A model generated the notes under the pieces. The model had not been told where the DNA came from. It searched no databases and saw only the letters and a list, made by a program, of their open reading frames with translations. A program made the position numbers and the translations under genes. Below are positions 17,883 to 27,118 of a stretch of DNA of 34,646 bases, in pieces; position 1 is the first letter of the stretch; each line of letters starts with the position of its first letter. The DNA is from Iphinoe sp. HA4291-MV1 (lineage in GTDB: Bacteria; Cyanobacteriota; Cyanobacteriia; Cyanobacteriales; Nostocaceae). The stretch covers positions 1 to 34,646 of the forward strand of contig JAHHHH010000078.1 in NCBI GenBank assembly GCA_019359415.1, in the 5' to 3' direction.

Positions 17883-20800
17883 TTACTGGCGTTGCATAGA
17901 TAAATTCTTTTTAGCAAGCATCAGTTTCACTTGGTCTTCTGAAAGTGTTTCCAGCATGCCCAGAATTTGAGCTATTCTTTCATCCTCCGACTGTACCTGC
18001 TCAGGTGCTGGCAAACTCCGGCGATCAACCTTGCCACTGGGAGTCAATGGCAAAGCTTCTAGGATGACAAAGACATTAGGAATCATATATTCCGGTAACT
18101 TCTGCCTCAAAAAACTCCGCAATTCGTTGCTTGCAGGCGCAGATTTTTGCTCAGGCATCACATAGGCGACTAAGTGTTTGCTGCCCGACGCCTCTTCAGA
18201 AAGTGTGACAACTGCCTCCCGGACAACGGGATGTTGTTGTAAAATCGCTTCAATCGCCGTTAATTCGATACGGTACCCCCTTAGCTTGACCTGATGGTCA
18301 ATGCGCCCCAGAAACTCAATGTTGCCGTCGCTCTTGTAACGCGCTAAATCCCCAGTCTTATAAAGACGTGCGTTCGGTTCGTCGCTAAAGGGGTTAGGGA
18401 TGAATTTCTCAGTAGTCAGTTCCGGGCGGTTAAGATAGCCCTGACCTACACCGAGACCACCAATATGCACCTCACCCCTGACTCCAATTGGTACTGGTTG
18501 TCCGTAAGAATTCAATAAATAGATCTGGGTGTTAGCAATTGGGCGACCGATAGGGACAGGAGTTCTCAAATCATGGTTGTGACAATCGTAAACACTACTC
18601 CAAACCGTTCCTTCCGTTGGACCGTATTCGTTAAATAAGGATGTACGGGGCAGCAACTCATGGTGACGTTTAACTAACTCGTTTGAACAAGGCTCTCCGG
18701 CGACGATGACGGTACGCACAGAAACAAGCTCAGTAGGATCTATGTGTGCTAACAGAGCGCTGTAAAGTGAGGGAACACTCAACCAGTGTGAAACTTGATA
18801 TTGGGTGATCGCTTTTGCCAACTGCCAGAGGTCTCTGTGTTTACCCTCCTTAAGCAACACAAGGGTTCCTCCTTGACAAAGAGTCCAAAAAATGCTCCCT
18901 ACTGAACTATCAAAAGCAAAGGAGGGAAGCAATAAGAAACTAGTAACGGGTTCCTGGTAGTAGCCTAGCCGAGCACTGATGGAGTGAACCAAGTTTTTGT
19001 GAGTAACTAGCACTCCTTTGGGCTTTCCTGTTGAGCCGGAGGTGTAGATTATGTATGCTATATTTTCTAGGGTAGTTCTATTGATGGGGTTCTCTATACT
19101 CTCCTGAGCCAATGTGTTCCATTGTGAGTCTATGCACACTATTTGAGCCTTATGAGAAGCAAGTCCTGCTACCAGCCGTGCTTGAGTGAGCAAGATTGGC
19201 ACTTGGGCATCCTCCAGCATAAAGGCAAGGTGTTCTTTAGGATACGCAGGATCTAGCGGTACATAAGCTCCGCCTGCTTTGAGGATACCTAAAATCCCTA
19301 CTACCATTTCCCAGGAGCGCTCTACACAGATTGCTACTGGTACGTCGGGACTAATCCCTAAACCTCGTAGGTGATTTGCGATCGCATTAGCGCGATGGTT
19401 CAATTCTTGATAAGTCAGTTGCTCACCTTCAAAATTAACTGCGATTCCATGAGGAATTTGTGTAGCTATCACCTCAATTTGTTGGTGGATAAGTAAATCC
19501 TGTGGATATTCGGTTGCAGTGTTATTCCATTCCACCAGCATCTGATGCCGTTCTCGCTCTGGAAGCAAACATTGAGACTTATAACACTCGAACGGTTGCG
19601 AAGACATTGCCGTTAGCGTCTCACTGAAATAACGACCAATGGCTTCTAATTGTGCTTGACTGATATCTGTCAGGTCACATTCTAAATCGAGTTGTATGCA
19701 GTCGGAAGCATGATTCCGATTAAACTCTACCTTTAAACCAAAATGGGTTTCACCAAACCCTTGAGCGCCTACAATTCCTAGTCCTTCTAGAGTCTCAAGG
19801 GTTTGGAAAATGTGAAAATGCGTGTAGTTAAATACAGTCTCTACTAAAGGCTGTAAGGGTTGACGACCGCTTAACTGCTGTAAATCTGCGTAGGGATAAC
19901 GCCTGAAGGGCAACAACTCCCGCTCAGTCTCAAAGACCTGCTGTACCAATTCTACCCAGGTTCCTCCTGTCAGCTTTAGGCGAAATGGTACTGTGTTCAA
20001 ATGGGTTCCCAGTGTCTTTTCTGCGTCTTTTTCCTCCAGCCGACCATTAGACTCAAGTCCTGTAAGGATATCGGTCTCACCGCTTATCAAACTCATAACT
20101 CTAACATGTGCTGCCAGTAAGACGTTTTTGAGTGGAACTTCTGCCAGTCGCGCTAGTTTCTTTAGTCCATCAGAAACCTGGGAGGAAATGGGGACATCTA
20201 AGACAGCTATTTGGGGTGTGTTTGTTTCACGCTCAGTAAAATGCCAGCGAGGGACTTTTGTTGTAACACAATCTTCCAGCTTTTTCGTCCAAAAATCTTT
20301 GCATTCTAGAGACTTCAGGACTGAGCGCTCTAAGGCGATGAAATCCCGATAGGTAACTGTTAGGGGGGGTTCAATAAAACACTCACCATTGATAAGGGCG
20401 TAATAGCGCTGTAGCAATTCTGTCAATAGGGAAGACTTACTCCAACCGTCAAGAATCGAGTTGTGACAACTTAAGGTGAAATAAAAGGAGTCATCTGTTA
20501 AGCGTTGAATAAAAAAGCGGATAATGGGTGGACAAGCCCAGTCAAAATTTCGCTTCCTTTCAACTTTAATCCAATCTGCCAATGCTTGCTTGCGTTGATA
20601 TGGCGACAGATCTCGCAGATCCTGCACCTGAAATGGTACAGAAACCGTTTGATGAACCAGTTGCAGTGGTTCGCTAAAGTTGGTCAAATCGAAGGAAGTT
20701 CGTAAGATGGGGTGGCGAGCGACAAGTTGTTGCAAAGCTTCTTGAAAAAGTTCAACATCCAAACGAACTTGCAGGTGATACAGGAAGACATCGTGATACA

Positions 20801-23800
20801 TCGGTAAGTCAGGGCAGTACTGACTGTGGAAGATCACCCCGGCTTGGACTCTGGCTAAGGGATAGGCATCCACCACATCGCTAGGTAGTTTCTGGCGCTC
20901 TGCCGACAAGATGAGGCTAAACGGTTCTGTTCTGGGTGTCTCTTGAGTACTGGGTTCGGCAGTAGTAATTTCTTGCGCTAAGTTATGAATAGTCTGATGC
21001 TGGAAAATTTGCGGGAGCGAGAAGTTCAAACCTCTTTCTTGGGCTTTGGCTCGCACCTGAATGCTACGAATGGAATCCCCTCCAATTTCAAAAAAGTTGT
21101 CGTAGATACCCACTTGTTCGATTTCTAGTACAAGAGCCCAAATATCGGCTAATGTCTTCTCAATTGAGGTGCGTGGAGCCACGAAAGGCTTATCCAACTC
21201 AGGTCTTGTCCTGTCTGGTGCCCGAAGCGATCGCCAATCAACTTTGCCATTCGGCGTCAAGGGCATTGTCTCCAGTGGTACAAAGACTGAAGGAATCATG
21301 TAATCTGGTAGCTTTTGTGCCAAAAAGCGACGCAGTTCGCTAATTGTAGGCGCAGTCTGTTGATTACAGACGTAATAGGCAACTAATCGCGCCTCAGCAG
21401 GCTCAACCTCACTTTCAGAAGATTGTTTCAACAGACGACGAAATGCATTAATGGTGTCGGTATCCCCCAGTTCGTTTACCGGAGCTATTCTCTGGCGTTT
21501 TTGACTGTAATCGGGTTGTAGAATCAGGACGACCGCTTCCTGTACAGCAGGATGTTGATGTAAAACCGCTTCAATTTCAGCAAGTTCAATACGGAAGCCC
21601 CGAATCTTGACTTGATGGTCAATCCGCCCCAAGTACTCAAGCTCACCATTGGGTAAATACCGAGCTAAATCACCGGATTTATACAGGCGATTAAATTTTG
21701 AATTTTCAAAGGGGTTAGTAATGAAGCGTTCAGCAGTTAGTTCAGGGCGATTAAGATAACCACGAGCTACACCTGCTCCCCCAATGTAAAGTTCACCGGC
21801 TACTCCAATTGGAACTGGCTGATGTTGTTGATCCAGTAGGTAAACTTGCAAGTCAGGAATGCGACACCCAATCAGGCTAGCAGTGGCATTATTTAAATCG
21901 GCTGTGGTGATAAAATGATAGGTTACGTGTACAGTTGTTTCTGTAATGCCGTACATATTGACTAGTTGCGGCACGTCGCCGTGTCGCTCAAACCAGGGTT
22001 GCAAGCTCTTGAGTTCAAGGGCTTCCCCGCCAAAAATCACCAACCGTAGGGCAAGTGACTTACTATTACTGGATACTTCTTCCTCTGCACGCATCAGCTG
22101 ACGAAAAGCAGAAGGAGTCTGATTGAGAACTGTGACTTTCTCGGTGCATAACAAGTTGTAGAACGCCTCCGGTGACCGGCTAATCCAATACGGAACAACC
22201 ACCAGCCGTCCGCCATAAAGAAGAGCTCCCCAAATTTCCCAAACCGAGAAGTCAAATGCATAAGAGTGAAAATTAGTCCAGACGTCGCGATCGCTAAAGT
22301 TAAACCACGACTGAGTGGAAGCAAACAGCCGAAGAACGTTATGATGATTCACCAAAACTCCTTTGGGAATGCCCGTGGAGCCTGAGGTGTAAATTACGTA
22401 AGCCAGGTTATTGATCGTTACCTTATTGACAGGATTGTCCACGTTTTCTTGCAATAGAGCTTCATTGTCTTTGTCCAAACAAACCACTTGCGCTTCATGC
22501 TCAGGTAAAGCTTCAAGAAGCTTCTGTTGAGTCAACAACACCGGTACTTGCGCATCTTCCAGCATAAAAGCTATACGCTCTTTGGGATAGGTGGGATCAA
22601 TAGGGACATAAGCTCCACCAGCTTTGAGAATCCCTAAAATACTTACTACCATCTCAACAGAGCGCTCCAGGTAAATGCCGACCAACACTTCCCGCTCCAC
22701 CCCCAAAGCTTGCAAATGGTGTGCCAATTGATTTGCTCGTTGGTTCAGTTGTTGGTAGGTAAGCCGTTCTTGCTCACAGACTAGTGCAACTGCATCTGGA
22801 ATCCGCTCTGCTTGAGCCTCAAACTGTTGATGAAGACATGAATCTATATTATAATTAGTCAAAGTAGCATTCCACTCCCGCAGCAGTTGGTGCTGTTCGG
22901 ACTCGCTAAGGAGTGGCAGATTTGAAACCAACTTTTGTGGTTCAGCAACTATACCTTCGAGCAAAGTCTGAAAATGGTTGACCATGCGGGCAATGGTGGC
23001 AGAATCGAACAGGTCTGTATTGTACTGCCAAGAACCAGATAGCACTCCATCTACCTCAGCCATCATCAAAGTCAGATCAAACTGAGCAATCCGCTTCTCT
23101 AAGCTCAAGGACTCCAGTTCAAGCTCTCCTAGTTTTATTCTTGCTCCTGTTTCCCCTAAAGCAAAGGCTGCCAAGCCCTCCTGATTTCGCAAGTGTGCTT
23201 TCTGCAAGACAAACATGACTTGGAACAGGGGTGAGCGACTTGGATCTCGTATCGGCTGTAATTGCTCAACTAGACGCGCAAAGGGATAATCCTGATGAGC
23301 AAAAGCATCTAGCACAGTGGAGCGCACTTGACTAAGAAAGGCTTCAAACGTCGGATTTCCTGATAAATCTGCTCGTAGAACAACTGGGTTGACAAAATAG
23401 CCCACTACCCCTGCCAAATCAGCTCGACTTCTACCTGTTGTTGGAGAACCCACCAGCAAGTCCTCTTGACCTGTGTAACGGTAAAGCAGCACTTGAAAAG
23501 CTGCTAGCATTGTCATGTAGAGAGTGGCTCCGTGAGCATGACTGAGGGTCTTGAGCCTTTGAGTTATCTCTGCATTCAGCCGGAAGGATTGTGAAGCACC
23601 TGTATAACTTTGGATAAATGGTCTCGGTCGGTCAGTCGGCAAATTCAGTACTGGCAAATCCCCAGCCAGTTGCTTGCGCCAGTATTCCCATAGCCGTTCA
23701 CCGGGGGAATGACTGGAGAAATGGGGCAGGTCCTCTTTCGACAGTCTAGAAGCCCCACGATTTATCGTTGGGTTATTAGGACCTGCCCCATTTCTTTGTC

Positions 23801-26501
23801 CCAATGCGTCACCTTCTTTTGAAGCCAGCATTGCTGCTTCTGTGCGAACATAGTCGGTATATCTCAGCACCAAGGAATTAAGGATTGCTCTTGTACCAGC
23901 TTTGTGCGCCTGATACAGTATTTCTAGTTCATGCATCAGCACTGCACCAGACCAAAAGTCAGCGATAATGTGATGCACAACTAGCAGTAAAGTATGTTCT
24001 TGTGATAAACGCTCTTTGGGTGGCTCCCCTTGCAGCGATCGCGTAAATAAGCTGACCCGCAGCAAGGGACCTTGCTCTAGATTAAAGGGACGATGGGCTT
24101 CTTCGACTAGGCGGTTGTTCAAAAACGCCTCGCTCCAAGTGGAAACGTCTTCGTGCTGAAAACAAATTTCCAAGCGTTCGTGAATTTGCTGAACGGGTCG
24201 CCCTGATAAATTAGTGAAGGTGGTTCGTAACGTTGGATGACGTTCCACCAAGCTTTGAAACGCACGACCCAATGCTGGAATATCTAATTCTCCTTGAAGG
24301 CGGGCTGTAGCCACAATATTGTAAGCTGGACTCTCTGGTGTCAGCTGGTGCAGAAAGTACAAAGCTTGTTGACCAATTGAGAGAGAATTTTCAGCAACTG
24401 CTTCGGAGGCTGGAGCGAGAGTCATTTCTTGGGGAAAAGTAGATGTTGTATCTTGTGCAAGTACCTCGTTTGCAAGCTGGTCAATATTGGAATCTGCAAG
24501 AAAACTCGTTATTGGTAAAATTACACTAAAGTTAGTTTCAATGGCGTTTTTGAGTTCAATAGCCATTAGGGAGTCAAGACCCATAGTACTCAAGGGCTGC
24601 TCCAGGTCCAACTGGGACGGAGCTATCTTGAGAACCTTCGCCAAGAGCTCCTGAAAATAAGAAGTTAGTTTTAAGTAACGTTCTTGAGGCTGCAACGCTC
24701 TGAGGTCAAAGCGAGTCAGCGAAGTCATGCTGACTGAAGTATATGAGTTTTCAAGAATGCTGCTTCCTACAATATCCAAGGTTTCATTCAAAAATCCAGC
24801 GCGACACGCATAGCGTTGAATTTTTCCACTGGAAGTTTTTGGGATGCTTCCAGTCTTTAGCAACAACACCGCATAAACTTGTAACTCGTGTTCTTCCACC
24901 ACCGCTTGACGGATGGCTCTAATCACCTCATCAATATCTAGATTCCTCAGGTAAGTGCGCTTCACTTCACCTGCTACTACTAACCGTTCAACACCTGCAA
25001 CTTCAATTGAAAATGCCGCAATACCGCTCTTTTGCAATGCAGGATGACTTTGTTCTACCGTCCATTCAATGTCTTGTGGATAATGGTTGCGACCACGGAT
25101 GACAATTAGGTCTTTGAGGCGACCAGTGATGAACAGCTTACCTTCGTGTAAAAATCCCAAGTCTCCAGTACGTAAAAATGGACCTTCCCCACTGTCTGTT
25201 AAGTATGCTTGGAAAGTCTCCTGGGTTTGCTCGGTTTGGTTCCAATAACCCATAGCCACGCTCGGTCCTTTAACCCAAATTTCACCTACCTCATTGCTGT
25301 CGCAACAAGTTGCAGTTTCGGGATGGGCAATGACAATATGCAAGTCTTGCAGAGGTTGACCACAACTCACCAGTGTCTGAGCACTTACCTCCTCTAAATT
25401 TGTGGGAATTACCCGATTTTGCGCCAGTGCTGCTTGTTGCACAGATAAAAGGACAGGTGGAGTCTTCTTGCAACCACCAGAAACAATTAAAGTCGTTTCT
25501 GCCATACCATAGCAGGGATAAAAAGCTTCGCGACGGAAGCCACAGGACTCAAAGGTTATAGCAAAGCGCTCAAGGGTTTGGGCACGGACAGGCTCAGCTC
25601 CGTTAAAAGCAACCTCCCAACTGCTGAGGTCGAGAGTTGCTCGCTGGGAGGGAGTAATCTTTTGAACGCACAGATCGTAGGCGAAATTGGGACCACCGCT
25701 GGTCGTTGCTTTGTATCGGGAAATGGCTTGTAGCCAGCGCAAGGGTTTTTGCAGAAAAGCCACTGGAGACATGAGGATGCACGGGATACCCAAGTACAGA
25801 GGCTGGAGCATGTTTCCGACTAAACCCATATCATGAAAAAGGGGCAGCCAACCTACGAAGAGGGTTTCTGTTGAATGCTGCATCGCCTGCTGAATCAAAA
25901 GTTCGTTGTGCAGCAAATTCCCATGACTCACCATTACCCCTTTGGGTGAACCTGTGGAGCCTGAGGTGTATTGGAGAAATGCTAGCGTGTTGCTGTTGAC
26001 AGATGGCTCCTGCCATGCATGTGCTAAGTCGCTAGCAATAATGTTGTCGGTAGCTAGGAAACGCAGAGCTTGTAAATTTGGATACTGGGCGAATTGTCGC
26101 TCTATGTTGGACAAAACGGTTGTGGTGGTTAGTGCGATTGCTGAGCGTGCATCCGCCACAACAGCTTGGAGTCGGGACACCGATTGGTTAGCCCGAGGTG
26201 GATAAGCGGGGACAGCAACGACTCCAGCATACAAACAACCGAAAAACGCCGTTATAAATTCCAAACCTGGCGGGTATAACAGCAGAACACGCTCTCCACT
26301 GATGACTCCACAACTTTGGAGCAAGGCAGCAATTTTCCGAGCTTGAAAATCGAGATCCCCGTAGGTGATATGACTTTCTTGTTCTTCAGAATCAAGCAGA
26401 AAAGAATAAGCTTTCTGTTTAGGTTGGTGAAGCGCTCGACCTTGGAGAAGTTCGACCAATGTGGAAAACTTAGCTGGTAGCTCGAAAAGGTTTTTGCCCA
26501 T
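17883..26501 (-). CDS. NRPS-1: FAAL-ACP-C(starter)-A(Thr)-PCP-C-A(X1), lipoinitiation synthetase
   Basis: This ~2872-aa protein starts the chain. The fatty acyl-AMP ligase (~10-590) has YTSGSTGSPKG (~180) and CYGMAETT. The ACP has GLDSLMA (~642). The starter C domain (~700-1150) has HHIIADF (~844) and an in-frame ~37-residue insertion (~897-933). A1 (~1215-1760) reads DFWNIGMVHK (Thr) and has an extra ~40-residue segment before LVAYYV. The PCP has IGGDSIRS (~1805). C2 (~1870-2300) has HNSILDG, so the catalytic second His is Asn. A2 (~2320-2830) reads DSGLIAEVW plus Lys. The protein ends ~40 residues after the A10 motif GKVDRR without a carrier; the next gene supplies it. I prefer ATG 26501 to GTG 26507 because AGG sits 7 nt before the ATG. 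The acyl chain cannot be read from the sequence. Confidence 0.96.
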   Translation of the reverse strand: MGKNLFELPAKFSTLVELLQGRALHQPKQKAYSFLLDSEEQESHITYGDLDFQARKIAALLQSCGVISGERVLLLYPPGLEFITAFFGCLYAGVVAVPAYPPRANQSVSRLQAVVADARSAIALTTTTVLSNIERQFAQYPNLQALRFLATDNIIASDLAHAWQEPSVNSNTLAFLQYTSGSTGSPKGVMVSHGNLLHNELLIQQAMQHSTETLFVGWLPLFHDMGLVGNMLQPLYLGIPCILMSPVAFLQKPLRWLQAISRYKATTSGGPNFAYDLCVQKITPSQRATLDLSSWEVAFNGAEPVRAQTLERFAITFESCGFRREAFYPCYGMAETTLIVSGGCKKTPPVLLSVQQAALAQNRVIPTNLEEVSAQTLVSCGQPLQDLHIVIAHPETATCCDSNEVGEIWVKGPSVAMGYWNQTEQTQETFQAYLTDSGEGPFLRTGDLGFLHEGKLFITGRLKDLIVIRGRNHYPQDIEWTVEQSHPALQKSGIAAFSIEVAGVERLVVAGEVKRTYLRNLDIDEVIRAIRQAVVEEHELQVYAVLLLKTGSIPKTSSGKIQRYACRAGFLNETLDIVGSSILENSYTSVSMTSLTRFDLRALQPQERYLKLTSYFQELLAKVLKIAPSQLDLEQPLSTMGLDSLMAIELKNAIETNFSVILPITSFLADSNIDQLANEVLAQDTTSTFPQEMTLAPASEAVAENSLSIGQQALYFLHQLTPESPAYNIVATARLQGELDIPALGRAFQSLVERHPTLRTTFTNLSGRPVQQIHERLEICFQHEDVSTWSEAFLNNRLVEEAHRPFNLEQGPLLRVSLFTRSLQGEPPKERLSQEHTLLLVVHHIIADFWSGAVLMHELEILYQAHKAGTRAILNSLVLRYTDYVRTEAAMLASKEGDALGQRNGAGPNNPTINRGASRLSKEDLPHFSSHSPGERLWEYWRKQLAGDLPVLNLPTDRPRPFIQSYTGASQSFRLNAEITQRLKTLSHAHGATLYMTMLAAFQVLLYRYTGQEDLLVGSPTTGRSRADLAGVVGYFVNPVVLRADLSGNPTFEAFLSQVRSTVLDAFAHQDYPFARLVEQLQPIRDPSRSPLFQVMFVLQKAHLRNQEGLAAFALGETGARIKLGELELESLSLEKRIAQFDLTLMMAEVDGVLSGSWQYNTDLFDSATIARMVNHFQTLLEGIVAEPQKLVSNLPLLSESEQHQLLREWNATLTNYNIDSCLHQQFEAQAERIPDAVALVCEQERLTYQQLNQRANQLAHHLQALGVEREVLVGIYLERSVEMVVSILGILKAGGAYVPIDPTYPKERIAFMLEDAQVPVLLTQQKLLEALPEHEAQVVCLDKDNEALLQENVDNPVNKVTINNLAYVIYTSGSTGIPKGVLVNHHNVLRLFASTQSWFNFSDRDVWTNFHSYAFDFSVWEIWGALLYGGRLVVVPYWISRSPEAFYNLLCTEKVTVLNQTPSAFRQLMRAEEEVSSNSKSLALRLVIFGGEALELKSLQPWFERHGDVPQLVNMYGITETTVHVTYHFITTADLNNATASLIGCRIPDLQVYLLDQQHQPVPIGVAGELYIGGAGVARGYLNRPELTAERFITNPFENSKFNRLYKSGDLARYLPNGELEYLGRIDHQVKIRGFRIELAEIEAVLHQHPAVQEAVVLILQPDYSQKRQRIAPVNELGDTDTINAFRRLLKQSSESEVEPAEARLVAYYVCNQQTAPTISELRRFLAQKLPDYMIPSVFVPLETMPLTPNGKVDWRSLRAPDRTRPELDKPFVAPRTSIEKTLADIWALVLEIEQVGIYDNFFEIGGDSIRSIQVRAKAQERGLNFSLPQIFQHQTIHNLAQEITTAEPSTQETPRTEPFSLILSAERQKLPSDVVDAYPLARVQAGVIFHSQYCPDLPMYHDVFLYHLQVRLDVELFQEALQQLVARHPILRTSFDLTNFSEPLQLVHQTVSVPFQVQDLRDLSPYQRKQALADWIKVERKRNFDWACPPIIRFFIQRLTDDSFYFTLSCHNSILDGWSKSSLLTELLQRYYALINGECFIEPPLTVTYRDFIALERSVLKSLECKDFWTKKLEDCVTTKVPRWHFTERETNTPQIAVLDVPISSQVSDGLKKLARLAEVPLKNVLLAAHVRVMSLISGETDILTGLESNGRLEEKDAEKTLGTHLNTVPFRLKLTGGTWVELVQQVFETERELLPFRRYPYADLQQLSGRQPLQPLVETVFNYTHFHIFQTLETLEGLGIVGAQGFGETHFGLKVEFNRNHASDCIQLDLECDLTDISQAQLEAIGRYFSETLTAMSSQPFECYKSQCLLPERERHQMLVEWNNTATEYPQDLLIHQQIEVIATQIPHGIAVNFEGEQLTYQELNHRANAIANHLRGLGISPDVPVAICVERSWEMVVGILGILKAGGAYVPLDPAYPKEHLAFMLEDAQVPILLTQARLVAGLASHKAQIVCIDSQWNTLAQESIENPINRTTLENIAYIIYTSGSTGKPKGVLVTHKNLVHSISARLGYYQEPVTSFLLLPSFAFDSSVGSIFWTLCQGGTLVLLKEGKHRDLWQLAKAITQYQVSHWLSVPSLYSALLAHIDPTELVSVRTVIVAGEPCSNELVKRHHELLPRTSLFNEYGPTEGTVWSSVYDCHNHDLRTPVPIGRPIANTQIYLLNSYGQPVPIGVRGEVHIGGLGVGQGYLNRPELTTEKFIPNPFSDEPNARLYKTGDLARYKSDGNIEFLGRIDHQVKLRGYRIELTAIEAILQQHPVVREAVVTLSEEASGSKHLVAYVMPEQKSAPASNELRSFLRQKLPEYMIPNVFVILEALPLTPSGKVDRRSLPAPEQVQSEDERIAQILGMLETLSEDQVKLMLAKKNLSMQRQ
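23718..23794. repeat. In-frame palindromic element inside the NRPS-1 starter C domain
   Basis: The perfect 17-bp arms gaaatggggcaggtcct (23718-23734) and aggacctgccccatttc (23778-23794) flank a 43-bp centre. The centre holds an inner imperfect hairpin around cgatttatcg, a core I associate with dispersed palindromes of Nostocales. It lies within the ~37-residue insertion between LASKEG and ERLWEYW, which are normally nearly adjacent in this domain type. The reading frame stays open. Confidence 0.85.
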
Positions 26502-26508
26502 TTGCACA

Positions 26509-26511
26509 CCT
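26509..26511 (-). promoter_or_regulatory. Shine-Dalgarno core deciding the NRPS-1 start
   Basis: On the minus strand the sequence reads gcAGGtgtgcaaATG. The AGG is 7 nt before the ATG at 26501 but only 1 nt before the upstream GTG at 26507, which favours the ATG. Confidence 0.5.
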
Positions 26512-26558
26512 GCTTATATCTTATAATTTTTCCGTTAAAAATGCTCAATTAAAGTCTG

Positions 26559-26590
26559 CTGTATACAACTGAATTAATTGTTGAATACAG
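26559..26590. promoter_or_regulatory. Inverted repeat upstream of NRPS-1 (possible operator or leader hairpin)
   Basis: The arms ctgtatacaac (26559-26569) and gttgaatacag (26580-26590) match at 10 of 11 positions around a 10-bp AT-rich spacer. The dyad ends ~58 bp before the NRPS-1 ATG, a suitable place for a regulator site or a 5' UTR hairpin. The binding protein cannot be named from the sequence. Confidence 0.5.
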
Positions 26591-27088
26591 TTAGAAAATT
26601 TCAGTGATTACTTGATTTATACGACAGTAATTTTTCACAGAAAATATTTTTACTCCTATGTATAAAATAGCTGAAAAATTAATTTCCTGAGATAGCATAA
26701 ACTAGATTTTCTACTTGAGGTTGAAAACAATCCTATCCTATCGACTTAGTTCTAAGAGACCATTATGTGCAGAAATTGGAAATTTCAGAAAAGGGATTAA
26801 TTATCTATCTCAAAAGCTATCTTCTTGATTAGTTATACGTCATAAAGGAAAACGCATAACAAACATAACGAAAACTTAATTCTAAGAGGAGCTTATTATA
26901 ATTTTGGTAACGAGACAAAGCTAAAAGCCTCGCAAACATTTACGTTACTGTAATTATTAATGCTCCTTACAAAGCCTTTTGGGAGACAAGCCCTCCAAAA
27001 CAGTTTTGAACAACTTTTTTGCAACTTGATCGATATACACTTATCAACATATTACAAACTCCTCATTCTTAGCAAGAAGACATCAATA

Positions 27089-27107
27089 GATAATCATAAT
27101 TCTTATC
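27089..27107. promoter_or_regulatory. Fur box candidate
   Basis: GATAATCATAATTCTTATC matches the classical 19-bp Fur consensus GATAATGATAATCATTATC at 16 of 19 positions. It lies ~450 bp upstream of the receptor start and ~590 bp upstream of NRPS-1. A perfect TATAAT follows 5 bp later on the plus strand (27113-27118) and another overlaps it on the minus strand (27111-27116). Repression of one or both divergent units under iron sufficiency is the natural reading. The distance to both genes implies long leaders if this is the main promoter. Confidence 0.6.
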
Positions 27108-27112
27108 TTTAT

Positions 27113-27118
27113 TATAAT
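27113..27118 (+). promoter_or_regulatory. Possible -10 element for the receptor operon
   Basis: Perfect TATAAT directly downstream of the Fur-like box. No good -35 hexamer is seen 17 bp upstream, and that position lies inside the Fur-like box. Transcription from here would give a ~430-nt leader before the receptor start. Confidence 0.35.
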
